From the NCBI GenBank assembly GCA_030041415.1, contig JASHNX010000097.1:1-32591 (forward strand): 32,591 nt of DNA, given 5' to 3'. Both the position numbers and the translations under genes were made by a program. Each line of letters opens with the position of its first letter. Position 1 is the stretch's first letter. Of the stretch, positions 15,762-23,840 are shown piece by piece. Under the pieces are notes generated by a model that did no database searches, was not told where the DNA came from, and worked only from the letters and a program-made list of their open reading frames with translations. The DNA comes from Candidatus Sulfotelmatobacter sp. Lineage in GTDB: Bacteria; Acidobacteriota; Terriglobia; Terriglobales; Acidobacteriaceae.

Positions 15762-17207
15762 ATGCGCGTGAAAGCCCGCTGGCTACAACATGTGTTCCGC
15801 TATGCGGCATGCGTAATTGCTGCGGAATTCGTTGCTCAGGTCTATCGTCTAATTTTTCACGTAAACCCAACGACCGTGGCATTAACTTTCCTGGTCATGG
15901 TTCTTTGGGTAGCGGCTTATTGGGGATTTCGTTTTTCCGTCTTTCTTGCCGTGGTTGCCACGCTGGCCTTCAACTATTACTTTCTACCGCCGGTCGGAAC
16001 CTTCACGGTTGCCGATCCGCAGAACTGGGTTGCCCTCGTCGCCTTCCTCGCGACCGCCGGCATCGCCAGCCAGCTCGCCGACCGCGCACGGCGGCAAACT
16101 GCAGATGCCGTTCAGCGGCGCCGTGATGTTGAGCGCCTCTATGCATTCAGCCAGCGCCTGCTTGCTACGGACAATTTGGCCGAATTGCTGAACGCCATCC
16201 CCGCTTACGTCCGTGATGGTTTCGGGGGAAAAGCTGCGGCAGTGTACTTGCTGAGTTCGCAGCAGGTCTACCGCACCGACCCGATGGCAACCTGGTTCCC
16301 GGTGCACGATCTGCAACTGGTGAGCTCGCGCGGTGAGCCCATCATCGACCATGATCGCGGAGTTTCGCTTACTCCTTTACATCTGGGAACACGTACCACC
16401 GGCGCTGTAGCCATTGCCGGACCGACGCTTTCGCGCGCCACTCTCGAAGCTCTGGGCAGCATGATCGGCATCGCCATCGAGCGTGCCGGAGCGATGGAAA
16501 AACTATCGCAGACGGAAGCCGCTCACCAGAGCGAAACGCTTCGTTCAGTCCTGCTCGATTCCGTAACTCACGAATTGCGCACCCCACTTACGGGAATCAA
16601 GGCTGCCGTCACCGGCTTGCTTTCGGATTACAACCTCGATGAGGCGCAGCGCAGAGAACTGCTTACCGTCATCAACGAGGAAACCGACCGTCTAGATCGC
16701 CTGGTCGGAGAAGCTACGGAAATGGCACAGCTTGACGCGCATAAGGTCGAACTGCATATGGCCCCTGTTGATATCGCAACGGTCATCGAGTCTGCCGTGG
16801 AACAATCAAGGCCGATTCTGGGGCAACACTCGATCGAACTTCGTATTCCGCCGGACCTGCCGAAAGTTCGCGTGGATGCCGACCGCATCGCCGAGGTGCT
16901 CAAGCAGTTGCTCGAAAATGCATCCAAGTACTCTCCCTCAACCGCGCCAATTACGATTACCACCGAAAGCAAAAACAATCATGTCGTCACCAGCGTCACC
17001 GACCATGGCCCCGGGATCGACGAGTTCGAGCAATCGCTTATTTTTGACAAGTTCTATCGAGGACGCGACCAGCGCTATCGTGTGCAGGGAACAGGCATGG
17101 GGCTGGCGATCGCGAAAGCGATCGTGGAGGCGCACAGCGGCAGCATTAGCGTAACCAGCCAACTCGGGCACGGTTCAGTTTTTTCTTTCGTATTGCCCAG
17201 CGCGTGA
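15762..17207 (+). CDS. KdpD C-terminal half: DUF4118-GAF sensor histidine kinase
   Basis: The product is 481 residues. Residues about 12-105 hold a four-helix DUF4118 membrane domain with the KdpD signature NYYFLPPVGTFTVADPQNWV. A GAF-like domain follows (about 120-245), then HisKA with the phospho-acceptor His270 in SVTHELRTPLTGIK. The ATPase domain has N box LENASKY (Asn386), G1 DHGPGID and G2 GTGMGLAIAKAIVEAHSG. This is the complete membrane-kinase half of KdpD without the N-terminal KdpD/Usp part, which sits divergently at 14585-15700 with a 61-bp gap. It should phosphorylate KdpE. The start is either ATG 15762 or GTG 15768; an in-frame extension to 15636 would overlap the other gene and is rejected. 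Mapping it as KdpD's other half is strong inference from domain content and position. Confidence 0.9.
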   Translation: MRVKARWLQHVFRYAACVIAAEFVAQVYRLIFHVNPTTVALTFLVMVLWVAAYWGFRFSVFLAVVATLAFNYYFLPPVGTFTVADPQNWVALVAFLATAGIASQLADRARRQTADAVQRRRDVERLYAFSQRLLATDNLAELLNAIPAYVRDGFGGKAAAVYLLSSQQVYRTDPMATWFPVHDLQLVSSRGEPIIDHDRGVSLTPLHLGTRTTGAVAIAGPTLSRATLEALGSMIGIAIERAGAMEKLSQTEAAHQSETLRSVLLDSVTHELRTPLTGIKAAVTGLLSDYNLDEAQRRELLTVINEETDRLDRLVGEATEMAQLDAHKVELHMAPVDIATVIESAVEQSRPILGQHSIELRIPPDLPKVRVDADRIAEVLKQLLENASKYSPSTAPITITTESKNNHVVTSVTDHGPGIDEFEQSLIFDKFYRGRDQRYRVQGTGMGLAIAKAIVEAHSGSISVTSQLGHGSVFSFVLPSA

Positions 17208-17261
17208 CCTTGCGCCGAAGGAGCTTACTTATTCAGATTGAACCCGCACTCACCTTTCGCG

Positions 17262-17290
17262 TTGCCTCAATCGCTCTGAATCAGTACATT
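17262..17290 (+). promoter_or_regulatory. Sigma-70-like promoter for the acyl-CoA ligase gene
   Basis: TTGCCT (17262-17267) and TACATT (17285-17290) have a 17-base spacer. Transcription would start near 17297, giving a 20-nt leader. Confidence 0.5.
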
Positions 17291-17316
17291 CAATTCAGAT
17301 CACGACACCCAGGCTG

Positions 17317-19104
17317 ATGAGCCTCACCACGCTGAACGATATATTTTTCGCCGTCGTCGAGCGCAATCTCGAGCGCGTAATGATGTATCGCGAAAACGGC
17401 AAGTGGCTCCCGATCTCCTCTGTCGATTTTCGCCGTCATGTTTCTGGAACAGTTCAATCTCTTCGGAATTGGGGCATTCAAAAAGGCGACCGGGTCGCTA
17501 TTCTCAGCGAGAACCGGCCAGAATGGTCGATTGCTGATTTTGCAATTCTGCTTCTGGGCGCGGCGACGGTTCCGATCTATGCAACGCTCACTCCAGAACA
17601 AACTGCCTATACCCTAACCGACTCCGGTTCCACGCTTGTCTTCGTTTCCACCGAACATCAACTGCGCAAGGTCCAGTCGGTTCTTCCACAAACCCAGGTC
17701 CGGCGGATTGTGGTTATGGATCGCGTTCAACTTCCGGCTGAACTTGCGGGAACGTGCACTCTCATGGAGGAGTGCTCGGGCCAGAGCTCCGGGATTCTCG
17801 ACCGGCAGACCGAGGCTTTCGCGCGTTCCATCGGCCCCGACGATCTCGCAACGATCATCTACACTTCCGGCACAACGGGCATTTCCAAGGGCGTGATGCT
17901 GACCCACGGAAATATGGCATCGAATATTGCCTGTTCCCTGCTTGGCTTCGACATGCATTCCGGTCACATCAGCATTTCGTTTCTCCCCCTCTCGCACGTC
18001 ACTGCGCGCCACGTGGATTTTGGCATGCTTTATCACGGCGTCACGCTTGCCTATTGTCCCTTCATCGAGAATCTGCCGACAACGTTCCTCGAAGTGCGCC
18101 CTACGGTCTGCGTTTCCGTACCCAGAGTCTACGAGAAGATCTATGCCAAAACTGGGGCGATGGCTCGCGGATTTCCCAAGCATGCCATATATGAATGGGT
18201 TCTAACGGTTGGCCGCGCGAATAAACCAGCAATTCTGGCGGGAGAAACGCCAGCCTCGCCGCGATGGAAGCTCGCCAATAAACTCGTGTTCTCAAAGATT
18301 CGGGAAGGGCTTGGCGGCCGTGTTGAAACCTTCATTTCCGGCGGCGCTCCGCTCGGCCGCGAACTGGCGGAGTGGTTCGCCACTGTTGGAATCCGCATTC
18401 ATGAGGGGTATGGGCTGACCGAGACTTCTCCGGTCATCGCTGTCAACACGCCGGCCCATCATCGCATCGGCACGGTCGGCAAGATTCTGCCGAACATTGA
18501 AGTCCGTATCGCGGATGATGGCGAAATTTTGGTGCGGGGACCGTCGGTGTTCACAGGATATTGGAACCGACCGGAAGAAACCGAAAGTGCCTTCGACCAC
18601 GGATGGTTCAAGACTGGCGATGTCGGGCACATTGACGCCGATGGATTCCTGTCGGTGACGGATCGCAAAAAAGAACTGATCAAGACTTCCGGCGGGAAAT
18701 TCATCGCACCACAACCGATCGAAAATTCTCTGAAGCTGAATCCGCTAGTGGCAACTGCGGTTGTGGTTGGCGACAAACGAAAATTCGCCTGTGCCTTGAT
18801 TTCGCCAAACTTTACGGCGCTTGAAGATTGGGCGCGAAGCCAAGGCGTCATCTTTTCTTCCCGATCCGAACTGGTGGCAAAAAGCCAGGTTCAAAGGTTG
18901 TACGAAGAAATCGTCGAAAACGCGAACGGGAAACTTGCCCGCTTTGAAAAGCTGAAACGCGTGATCGTTGTCGCCGATGAGTTCAGCGTGGAGAACGGGT
19001 CGCTCACTCCCACCATGAAGCTTCGCCGCCGAGTGGTAGAAGATCGTTATCGCAATCAAATCGATGAGATCTACGCGCAAGCCGAAGCGGGGACAGCCCG
19101 TTAG
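17317..19104 (+). CDS. Long-chain acyl-CoA ligase (AMP-forming, FadD15/FACL-like)
   Basis: The product is 595 residues, normal for the class. The enzyme activates a carboxylic acid, typically a long-chain fatty acid, to an acyl-adenylate and then the CoA thioester. The ATP loop [12 protein letters not shown] spans about 181-192. The adenine/acyl-site motif [10 protein letters not shown] is at about 363-372, [10 protein letters not shown] at 431-440 and the hinge motif [17 protein letters not shown] at 449-465. The C-terminal domain ends with a NGKLARFEK segment, close to the usual catalytic Lys region. There is no signal peptide. Its own promoter is at 17262-17290. The next gene, thiG, has a separate -10 element, so the two are probably not a functional unit. 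Chain-length preference cannot be read. Confidence 0.9.
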   Translation: MSLTTLNDIFFAVVERNLERVMMYRENGKWLPISSVDFRRHVSGTVQSLRNWGIQKGDRVAILSENRPEWSIADFAILLLGAATVPIYATLTPEQTAYTLTDSGSTLVFVSTEHQLRKVQSVLPQTQVRRIVVMDRVQLPAELAGTCTLMEECSGQSSGILDRQTEAFARSIGPDDLATIIYTSGTTGISKGVMLTHGNMASNIACSLLGFDMHSGHISISFLPLSHVTARHVDFGMLYHGVTLAYCPFIENLPTTFLEVRPTVCVSVPRVYEKIYAKTGAMARGFPKHAIYEWVLTVGRANKPAILAGETPASPRWKLANKLVFSKIREGLGGRVETFISGGAPLGRELAEWFATVGIRIHEGYGLTETSPVIAVNTPAHHRIGTVGKILPNIEVRIADDGEILVRGPSVFTGYWNRPEETESAFDHGWFKTGDVGHIDADGFLSVTDRKKELIKTSGGKFIAPQPIENSLKLNPLVATAVVVGDKRKFACALISPNFTALEDWARSQGVIFSSRSELVAKSQVQRLYEEIVENANGKLARFEKLKRVIVVADEFSVENGSLTPTMKLRRRVVEDRYRNQIDEIYAQAEAGTAR

Positions 19105-19202
19105 CTAATTGGCAAGAGTTCTCCCGTCGGGGGCTTCATCCTTCGGGCTGGATTGAGGCAATAGCGAGGTCGACTGCTGTTTCCTCACGCCGTTCTTATC
19201 GT

Positions 19203-19208
19203 TACAAT
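19203..19208 (+). promoter_or_regulatory. -10 element (TACAAT) of thiG, leaderless configuration
   Basis: TACAAT is followed by exactly 6 bases and then the thiG ATG, so the A of ATG falls at the expected +1. No Shine-Dalgarno is present in between. The -35 region at 17-base spacing (19180-19185, TTTCCT) is a weak match. Confidence 0.5.
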
Positions 19209-19214
19209 AAAAGC

Positions 19215-19988
19215 ATGACGGACCCACTTCTCATTGCAGGCCGCTCTTTTCGTTCTCGTTTAATCGTCGGCACGGGAAAATACAAATCATTTCAGGAGAC
19301 CGCGCGAGCACTCGAAGCCAGCGGAGCAGAAATGGTCACGGTGGCAGTGCGGCGTGTAAATCTGGATCGCAGCAAGGAATCTCTGCTTGACTACATCGAT
19401 CCGAAAAAGTATTTTCTTCTGCCGAATACAGCCGGATGCTATACAGCCGATGAAGCCATTCGTGCCGCACGCCTTGGTCGTGAAGTCGGGCTTTCCGATT
19501 GGGTGAAACTTGAGGTCATCGGCGACCAAGCCACACTGTATCCCGACGTGCAGGCCACCCTGGAAGCCACACGCGTGCTGGTGAGCGAGGGGTTCACCGT
19601 GCTGCCCTATACCTCGGATGACATCGTTTTTGCCAAGCGCTTGATCGATGCAGGCGCCGCCGCCGTGATGCCACTCGGCGCGCCGATCGGCAGCGGGATG
19701 GGAATTCAGAATCAGGCGCACATCCGCATCCTTCGCGAGATGATTTCCGGCGTGCCTTTGATCGTAGATGCGGGCGTGGGTACAGCCTCTGATGCCGCTA
19801 TCGCGATGGAACTGGGCGCCGACGCGGTTTTGATGAATACGGGAATTGCCAATGCGCAGGATCCGGTGCTGATGGCAGAAGCAATGCAACACGGAGTAAT
19901 CGCTGGACGCGAAGCCTATCTGGCCGGCCGCATGCCGAAGAAACTGTACGCGACTGCTAGTTCCCCGCTGGAAGGCGTAGTGCGCTGA
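19215..19988 (+). CDS. thiG: Thiazole synthase ThiG
   Basis: The product is 257 residues, full length. ThiG condenses 1-deoxyxylulose-5-phosphate, dehydroglycine or glycine imine, and sulfur from ThiS thiocarboxylate to make the thiazole half of thiamine. It is a TIM barrel. The start [19 protein letters not shown], the [11 protein letters not shown] block with the Schiff-base Lys98, [33 protein letters not shown] and AVLMNTGIA are all present. The usual partners thiS, thiH or thiO, and thiF are not adjacent, so the pathway is dispersed in this genome. No TPP riboswitch is possible in the 110-bp gap if the mRNA is leaderless. It converges with the secreted-protein gene across the terminator at 20014-20039. 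Confidence 0.96.
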   Translation: MTDPLLIAGRSFRSRLIVGTGKYKSFQETARALEASGAEMVTVAVRRVNLDRSKESLLDYIDPKKYFLLPNTAGCYTADEAIRAARLGREVGLSDWVKLEVIGDQATLYPDVQATLEATRVLVSEGFTVLPYTSDDIVFAKRLIDAGAAAVMPLGAPIGSGMGIQNQAHIRILREMISGVPLIVDAGVGTASDAAIAMELGADAVLMNTGIANAQDPVLMAEAMQHGVIAGREAYLAGRMPKKLYATASSPLEGVVR

Positions 19989-20013
19989 GCAACTTCTAAC
20001 TCTCCAAACTGGG

Positions 20014-20039
20014 AAAAAAGGGCGGCCGCAGCCGCCCTT
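20014..20039 (-). terminator. Rho-independent terminator for the 20056-20385 gene
   Basis: AAGGGCGGC (20018-20026), loop CGCA, GCCGCCCTT (20031-20039): a 9-bp stem that, on the minus strand, runs into six T residues (complement of 20014-20019). It lies 17 bp after the stop of the secreted-protein gene. The plus-strand side has no T-tract, so it terminates thiG poorly at best. Confidence 0.85.
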
Positions 20040-20055
20040 CGCACTTCGCAACTCC

Positions 20056-20385
20056 TCAAATCATCTTGACGCTGTCTACGTGGATGGAATCTCCGTTCAC
20101 CGTACCTGTCACAGCCACGTGATGCCCCGCATGCTCCTTCAGGGCATCCGGATTATCCACCATTAGCACCTTCTGATCACCATCGGTCACGATGACCATC
20201 TTCGCGCCCTTCGACAGGCACTTCTTGGTGCAGTCTTCGGCTTTGGCGTTGGCGCCCTTCGCGCCGCATTGGCTATCCGTCACCCATCCGTTGACCGTGG
20301 CGCTCTTGCCCATATCGTCAAACGCAGCCGCCGATAGGGCGAGCGCGAAAAAGATTGCGATAAACAACGCTGAAACTTTCTTCAT
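20056..20385 (-). CDS. Small secreted protein, likely OB-fold-like, acidobacterial (DUF5818-like)
   Basis: The product is 109 residues from the ATG at 20385, which has GGAG about 9 bases upstream and opens a signal peptide (MKKVSALFIAIFFALALSAA). A frame to 20424 adds 13 residues before it and is rejected. The mature part is a run of short strands: VNGWVTDSQCG, three cysteines (DSQC, EDC, KKC), GAKMVIVTDGDQKVLMVDN, then HHVAVTGTVNGDSIHVDSVK. The end resembles OB-fold-like secreted proteins often seen in Acidobacteria; I believe the name DUF5818 applies, but this is from memory. It probably acts in the periplasm, and the cysteines could form a disulfide or bind metal. It has its own promoter and terminator, so it is monocistronic. 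Confidence 0.75.
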   Translation of the reverse strand: MKKVSALFIAIFFALALSAAAFDDMGKSATVNGWVTDSQCGAKGANAKAEDCTKKCLSKGAKMVIVTDGDQKVLMVDNPDALKEHAGHHVAVTGTVNGDSIHVDSVKMI

Positions 20386-20439
20386 GGCCGGATTCTCCTT
20401 TTGAGTATTCGCTCGTTGCCTCACGCCGCAGACCCCAAA

Positions 20440-20468
20440 ATTTTAATCGCCTGGGAGTTACAACTCAA
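20440..20468 (-). promoter_or_regulatory. Sigma-70-like promoter for the small secreted protein
   Basis: TTGAGT (20463-20468) and TAAAAT (20440-20445) on the minus strand, 17-base spacer. The predicted leader is about 48 nt and ends in AAGGAG before the ATG at 20385. This is one of the clearest promoters in the window. Confidence 0.6.
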
Positions 20469-20588
20469 ACCCATCCCTGAGCTGATTGCCCGCAATATAC
20501 CACAGCGGAGAATTGCCGATGTCACGCGAAGGTTGGCTCGCGACGCAGAATGCGCCCCGGCCCTCCGTAACCGGACCAAAGTCCCAAT

Positions 20589-21074
20589 TTATTTCCTAGC
20601 GGAACGGTTCGTGGGAGGATCGGCAGGAGGAGGCGGAACGTAGACGTACTCGCCAGGGCGCACGTAGCGCAACTGCTCGCGGGCTTCTTTCTCGATAGCT
20701 TTCTGATCGGTTTTCAAAGCTTCAATCTGCTGCCGGTACTCGTCATTCTCCTTTTGTTTCTGCGCGATCTGCGTCTGCAAAGATTGGAACTCGGCGCGCT
20801 TCTGCCTGTAAACCACCATGCCGTTTGCCCCGAACATTACATGCACAAACAAAAAGGCTGCCAGCAACAGAACAGCAATGGTTGCGATACGGCGATGCAG
20901 CGCGTAGACGCGCATCAAGAGCGGGCGAAACTTGGCACCCTTCCCAATCCAAGGAGCAATCCACGAGACCGCGAGCGCCTCGGCCTGAGGTGCCTTCTCG
21001 GCCATCACGCGCAACCCTTCTTCGGGGCTGGGAAATCGCCGCATCCTGGCTACGTTTTTTAATCGAAAATCCAT
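20589..21074 (-). CDS. FtsB/DivIC-like septum formation initiator
   Basis: The product is 161 residues. One membrane segment (IATIAVLLLAAFLFVHVMFG, about 64-83) is followed by a coiled coil (about 90-130, RQKRAEFQSLQTQIAQKQKE) and the FtsB-type end ARIEL-like block EKEAREQLRYVRPGEYVYVP. FtsB bridges FtsL and FtsQ in the divisome. E. coli FtsB is about 100 residues; here about 60 extra residues precede the membrane helix. Starts at 21074, 21044 and 21005 are all in frame. The first overlaps the hexomutase stop by 16 bp, and the third (MAEKAPQ) has AGAAGG upstream, so the true N-terminus is uncertain. A Pro-rich tail (VPPPPADPP) closes the protein. It is downstream of the phosphohexomutase and probably co-transcribed with it. 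Confidence 0.82.
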   Translation of the reverse strand: MDFRLKNVARMRRFPSPEEGLRVMAEKAPQAEALAVSWIAPWIGKGAKFRPLLMRVYALHRRIATIAVLLLAAFLFVHVMFGANGMVVYRQKRAEFQSLQTQIAQKQKENDEYRQQIEALKTDQKAIEKEAREQLRYVRPGEYVYVPPPPADPPTNRSARK

Positions 21075-22477
21075 TGCTTTGCCGCCGCGCTCAATTTCTC
21101 GAGCCCTTGCTCGCTTCGGGCTTCAGAGTAAACACGCACCACAGGCTCTGTCCCGGAAATCCGGTAGCAAACCCACGAACCGTCGTCGAAAATCAGCTTT
21201 AGACCGTCGGTGCGCACCACGCTGCGCACGTCGTGTCCACAAAACTCGCTTGGATCGGAGCGTAACCTTTCAGTGAACTTTGATTTCACCGCGGGCGTCA
21301 AGCGGAAGTTCTCCCGCTGCGGATAGTAGGAACCAAACTGGTTACAGAGCGTTTTCAACTGCTCGCCAAGCGGCTTTCCCCGCCGCGCTGCCATCTCGCA
21401 GCATAGCAGGCCAGCGAGCAGTCCATCTTTTTCGGGTACGTGGTGACGAATCGAAAGCCCGGCGCTTTCCTCTCCGCCGATTGCAATCCTGTCTAGCATG
21501 ATCAGTTCGCCGATGTACTTGAATCCCACCGGCGTCTCGTGCAGTTCGACACCTCGTGCTTCGGCGATGGCATTGATCAGGTTCGTGGTGGCGACCGACT
21601 TTGCTACACCGTTTGTCCATCCGCGCGTCTCCACCAGGTAATCGAACAGCAATGCAATCACGTAATTGGGCTGTACGAAGGCGCCGTCGGCATCGACGAT
21701 GCCAAAGCGATCTGCGTCACCATCGGTAGCGATTCCGATGTTGGCGCCCGTCGCACTCATCTTTTTTCGCAAATCTTCCAACAGATGATCGTCCGGTTCC
21801 GGCGCGTGGCCGCCGAACAGCACATCGCGATAATCGTGCACCGTGCTTACGTCGACGCCCGCATCGCGAAGGAGTGCATCGGAATATCCTCGCGCTGCGC
21901 CCCACATGGGGTCGAAACACACCTTTAGCTTCGCTTTGCGGATGGCCTCGAGATCTACAATCTCGGCTAGTCGCTTCAGATATCCGGTCTTTACATCGAT
22001 CGATTGATGCCCTGCCACCGCCGCAGTGTTGTGCGATACACCGAATCCCGCACCCTCCCGGTCAATCGTGTGAATCTCTGCTTCAATCTTCTGCGTCACT
22101 TCGGGAAGCGCCGGGCAGCCATCGGGAGTGGAGAATTTAATGCCGTTGTATTCCGGAGGGTTGTGCGAAGCGGTAAAGTTAATCACACCGTCTGCTCTGA
22201 TTTGTGCCACGCAGTGGGCGAACGCCGGAGTGGGCGCAGGATCCAGCACGACAAGCGGCGTTATGCCATGCGCCGAGAGAATCTCCGCCGCCATCGAGCA
22301 AAATGTCTCGCCGAGAAATCTGGGATCGCGGCCGACGATCACGCGCGCCCCTTGCGGCTTCAGCCCGGTCACATAGCGCGCGATTCCGCCCACTGCCCGG
22401 CGCACATTGGCGAAGGTGAATTCCTCGGCCATAACCGCGCGCCAACCGGACGTGCCGAACTTGATCTGGGTTAGCAT
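21059..22477 (-). CDS. Phosphoglucomutase/phosphomannomutase family (alpha-D-phosphohexomutase)
   Basis: The product is 472 residues from the ATG at 22477, where the family start LTQIKFGTSGWRAVMAEEF begins; the open frame reaches 22639 but lacks similarity there. The active-site serine is Ser104 (TASHNPPEYNGIKF), the magnesium loop is DGDADR at 252-257, the sugar-binding loop is GGEESAG at 334-340, and the phosphate-binding end is RISGTEPVVRVYSEA. It interconverts hexose 1- and 6-phosphates. Which sugar (glucose, mannose or glucosamine) cannot be fixed from sequence alone, and GlmM is normally shorter (about 445) with a slightly different serine loop. Supply of cell-envelope sugar precursors fits with the downstream division gene. 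CutA starts divergently 93 bp away. Confidence 0.9.
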   Translation of the reverse strand: MLTQIKFGTSGWRAVMAEEFTFANVRRAVGGIARYVTGLKPQGARVIVGRDPRFLGETFCSMAAEILSAHGITPLVVLDPAPTPAFAHCVAQIRADGVINFTASHNPPEYNGIKFSTPDGCPALPEVTQKIEAEIHTIDREGAGFGVSHNTAAVAGHQSIDVKTGYLKRLAEIVDLEAIRKAKLKVCFDPMWGAARGYSDALLRDAGVDVSTVHDYRDVLFGGHAPEPDDHLLEDLRKKMSATGANIGIATDGDADRFGIVDADGAFVQPNYVIALLFDYLVETRGWTNGVAKSVATTNLINAIAEARGVELHETPVGFKYIGELIMLDRIAIGGEESAGLSIRHHVPEKDGLLAGLLCCEMAARRGKPLGEQLKTLCNQFGSYYPQRENFRLTPAVKSKFTERLRSDPSEFCGHDVRSVVRTDGLKLIFDDGSWVCYRISGTEPVVRVYSEARSEQGLEKLSAAAKQWIFD

Positions 22478-22570
22478 AAGAGCGCCTTTCCGAGATAAAT
22501 TGCTTAGGGTGCTCCGGCCACATGCCGGGTTGCTGATCCATCGCCGATCGAAAGCGAAGGCTGATTTTAT

Positions 22571-22897
22571 ATGACCGACAAACGAATCGTCCTGACCACC
22601 GCCGGATCGGAAGAAGAAGCTCGCAGGATTGCGCGGCACCTTGTTGAAAAGCGCCTCGCCGCCTGCGTGAACATCGTTCCCCGAATCACATCCATTTACC
22701 GGTGGAAAGATAAGGTGGAGGAAGCATGCGAGTGGCTCTTAGTCATCAAGACAACCGCATCGGTCTATAACGAGGTGTGCACGGCCATCACCGATCTGCA
22801 TTCGTATGATCTTCCGGAATGCGTTTGCTTAGCTATCGAAGACGGATCGGTGAACTACCTGCAGTGGATAGGAGAATCGATCACTGTTTCCGGATAG
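22571..22897 (+). CDS. cutA: CutA divalent-cation tolerance protein
   Basis: The product is 108 residues, standard for CutA. The fold-defining stretches are present: VLTTAGSEEEARRIARHLVE, LAACVNIVPRITSIYRWKDKV, EWLLVIKTTASVYNEV and LHSYDLPECVCLAIEDGS. CutA forms a trimer of ferredoxin-like subunits in the cytosol (PII-like fold); copper tolerance was the first phenotype described but its biochemical role remains unclear. The conserved Cys in the LAACVN segment is kept. The ATG follows the hexamer TTTTAT directly, with no Shine-Dalgarno. It is monocistronic in appearance and converges with the methyltransferase 13 bp away. Confidence 0.95.
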   Translation: MTDKRIVLTTAGSEEEARRIARHLVEKRLAACVNIVPRITSIYRWKDKVEEACEWLLVIKTTASVYNEVCTAITDLHSYDLPECVCLAIEDGSVNYLQWIGESITVSG

Positions 22898-22910
22898 AAA
22901 AACCCAACTT

Positions 22911-23729
22911 CTAGCCTGCGCTGGCGCTCAGATTCAGCCGCCAGTAATCGAGAGAAAATGGAGGCGTGTCGCTGGCGGCTTGCTCGACGAGATTGTCGAG
23001 GAAAGCGGCGCGAAAATGTTCTCCAGGCAGGAGCGGCAGGTGCCTCTGAAGGATGATGTTTGAAATGTATTCCCTGTACTGTTGTGCATTGTCGAGCGCT
23101 GTAAGCGCCTCTTCAACCGAGGTTGAGACATTCACGAAGCCCGCGCGGCGGAGCATCCCTGCCGCTTCTTCAGCGGATTGAAACAGCCATGGCTCACGAA
23201 ATCCACAAAAGAACTCACGAAACGTCACAGTGCTGGCAAGGGCGACGACTCGCCGGCGCAAGGCGGCTAAATTCGGTCCTCCGCCGCACTGAGCCTCGAG
23301 CCATCCTCCCGGACGCAACAGAGTGTGCAAATTTCTGAACAGGAGATCATGATCGAGCACCCAGTGGAATGCCGCTGTGCTCACGATACCGTCAAACACG
23401 CGAGTGAAAGGCAGATGCAGGAGATCGCAAGCAACCAGCGACAACCGGCTGTTGAGCTGCGTGCGCAGATATTCCTGGGCCTTCTGCAACATTTGCTGCG
23501 AGAGGTCAACCCCCACGACGTGGCCATGTGGCAGTGCTGCAAGCAATTCGCCGGTGAGACGACCGGTTCCGCAACCGGCGTCCATCACGGTTTCGTCGCC
23601 ACGAAGCTGCAGTCGGGCGAGCACTTTCTTACCCCAACCGACTTGCGGCGCTGACAATTTGTGATAGACGTGAGCGTCCCACTCGCGAGAGGCTGACGGT
23701 TGTGTGCTTGGAATTCGATTGTAAGACAA
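22911..23729 (-). CDS. Class I SAM-dependent methyltransferase (Tam/BioC-like)
   Basis: The product is 272 residues. The SAM-binding motif I is VMDAGCGTGRLTGELL (about 48-63), the acidic end of strand 2 is VVGVDLSQQML, and later strands carry VACDLLHLPF and FDGIVSTAAFHWVLDH. That last WVLDH/W-x-x-D pattern and the loop LHTLLRPGGWLEAQCGGGPN match trans-aconitate methyltransferase (Tam) and related small-acid methyltransferases. The substrate is not fixed by this. The frame has no ATG before the SAM motif; the TTG at 23729 is the only reasonable upstream start, giving a complete N-terminus, but TACAAT occurs a few bases inside it, so the start may be later and non-canonical. No operon partner is apparent. 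Confidence 0.82.
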   Translation of the reverse strand: MSYNRIPSTQPSASREWDAHVYHKLSAPQVGWGKKVLARLQLRGDETVMDAGCGTGRLTGELLAALPHGHVVGVDLSQQMLQKAQEYLRTQLNSRLSLVACDLLHLPFTRVFDGIVSTAAFHWVLDHDLLFRNLHTLLRPGGWLEAQCGGGPNLAALRRRVVALASTVTFREFFCGFREPWLFQSAEEAAGMLRRAGFVNVSTSVEEALTALDNAQQYREYISNIILQRHLPLLPGEHFRAAFLDNLVEQAASDTPPFSLDYWRLNLSASAG

Positions 23730-23840
23730 TGTTTAGAACCCGAAGGAATTGACCTGCCGCACGGTCATCGGCGCGAGAACAGGTTTATCTTAGAACTTGG
23801 CGTCTCGAAGTTCCTGAGCTGGTGGCTCTCGGCAACACTT

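Noticed and set aside
19287-20051. Minus-strand 254-residue open frame opposite thiG
   Set aside because: Antisense to a highly conserved gene, His-rich and low in protein-like features; it also reads across the terminator at 20014-20039.
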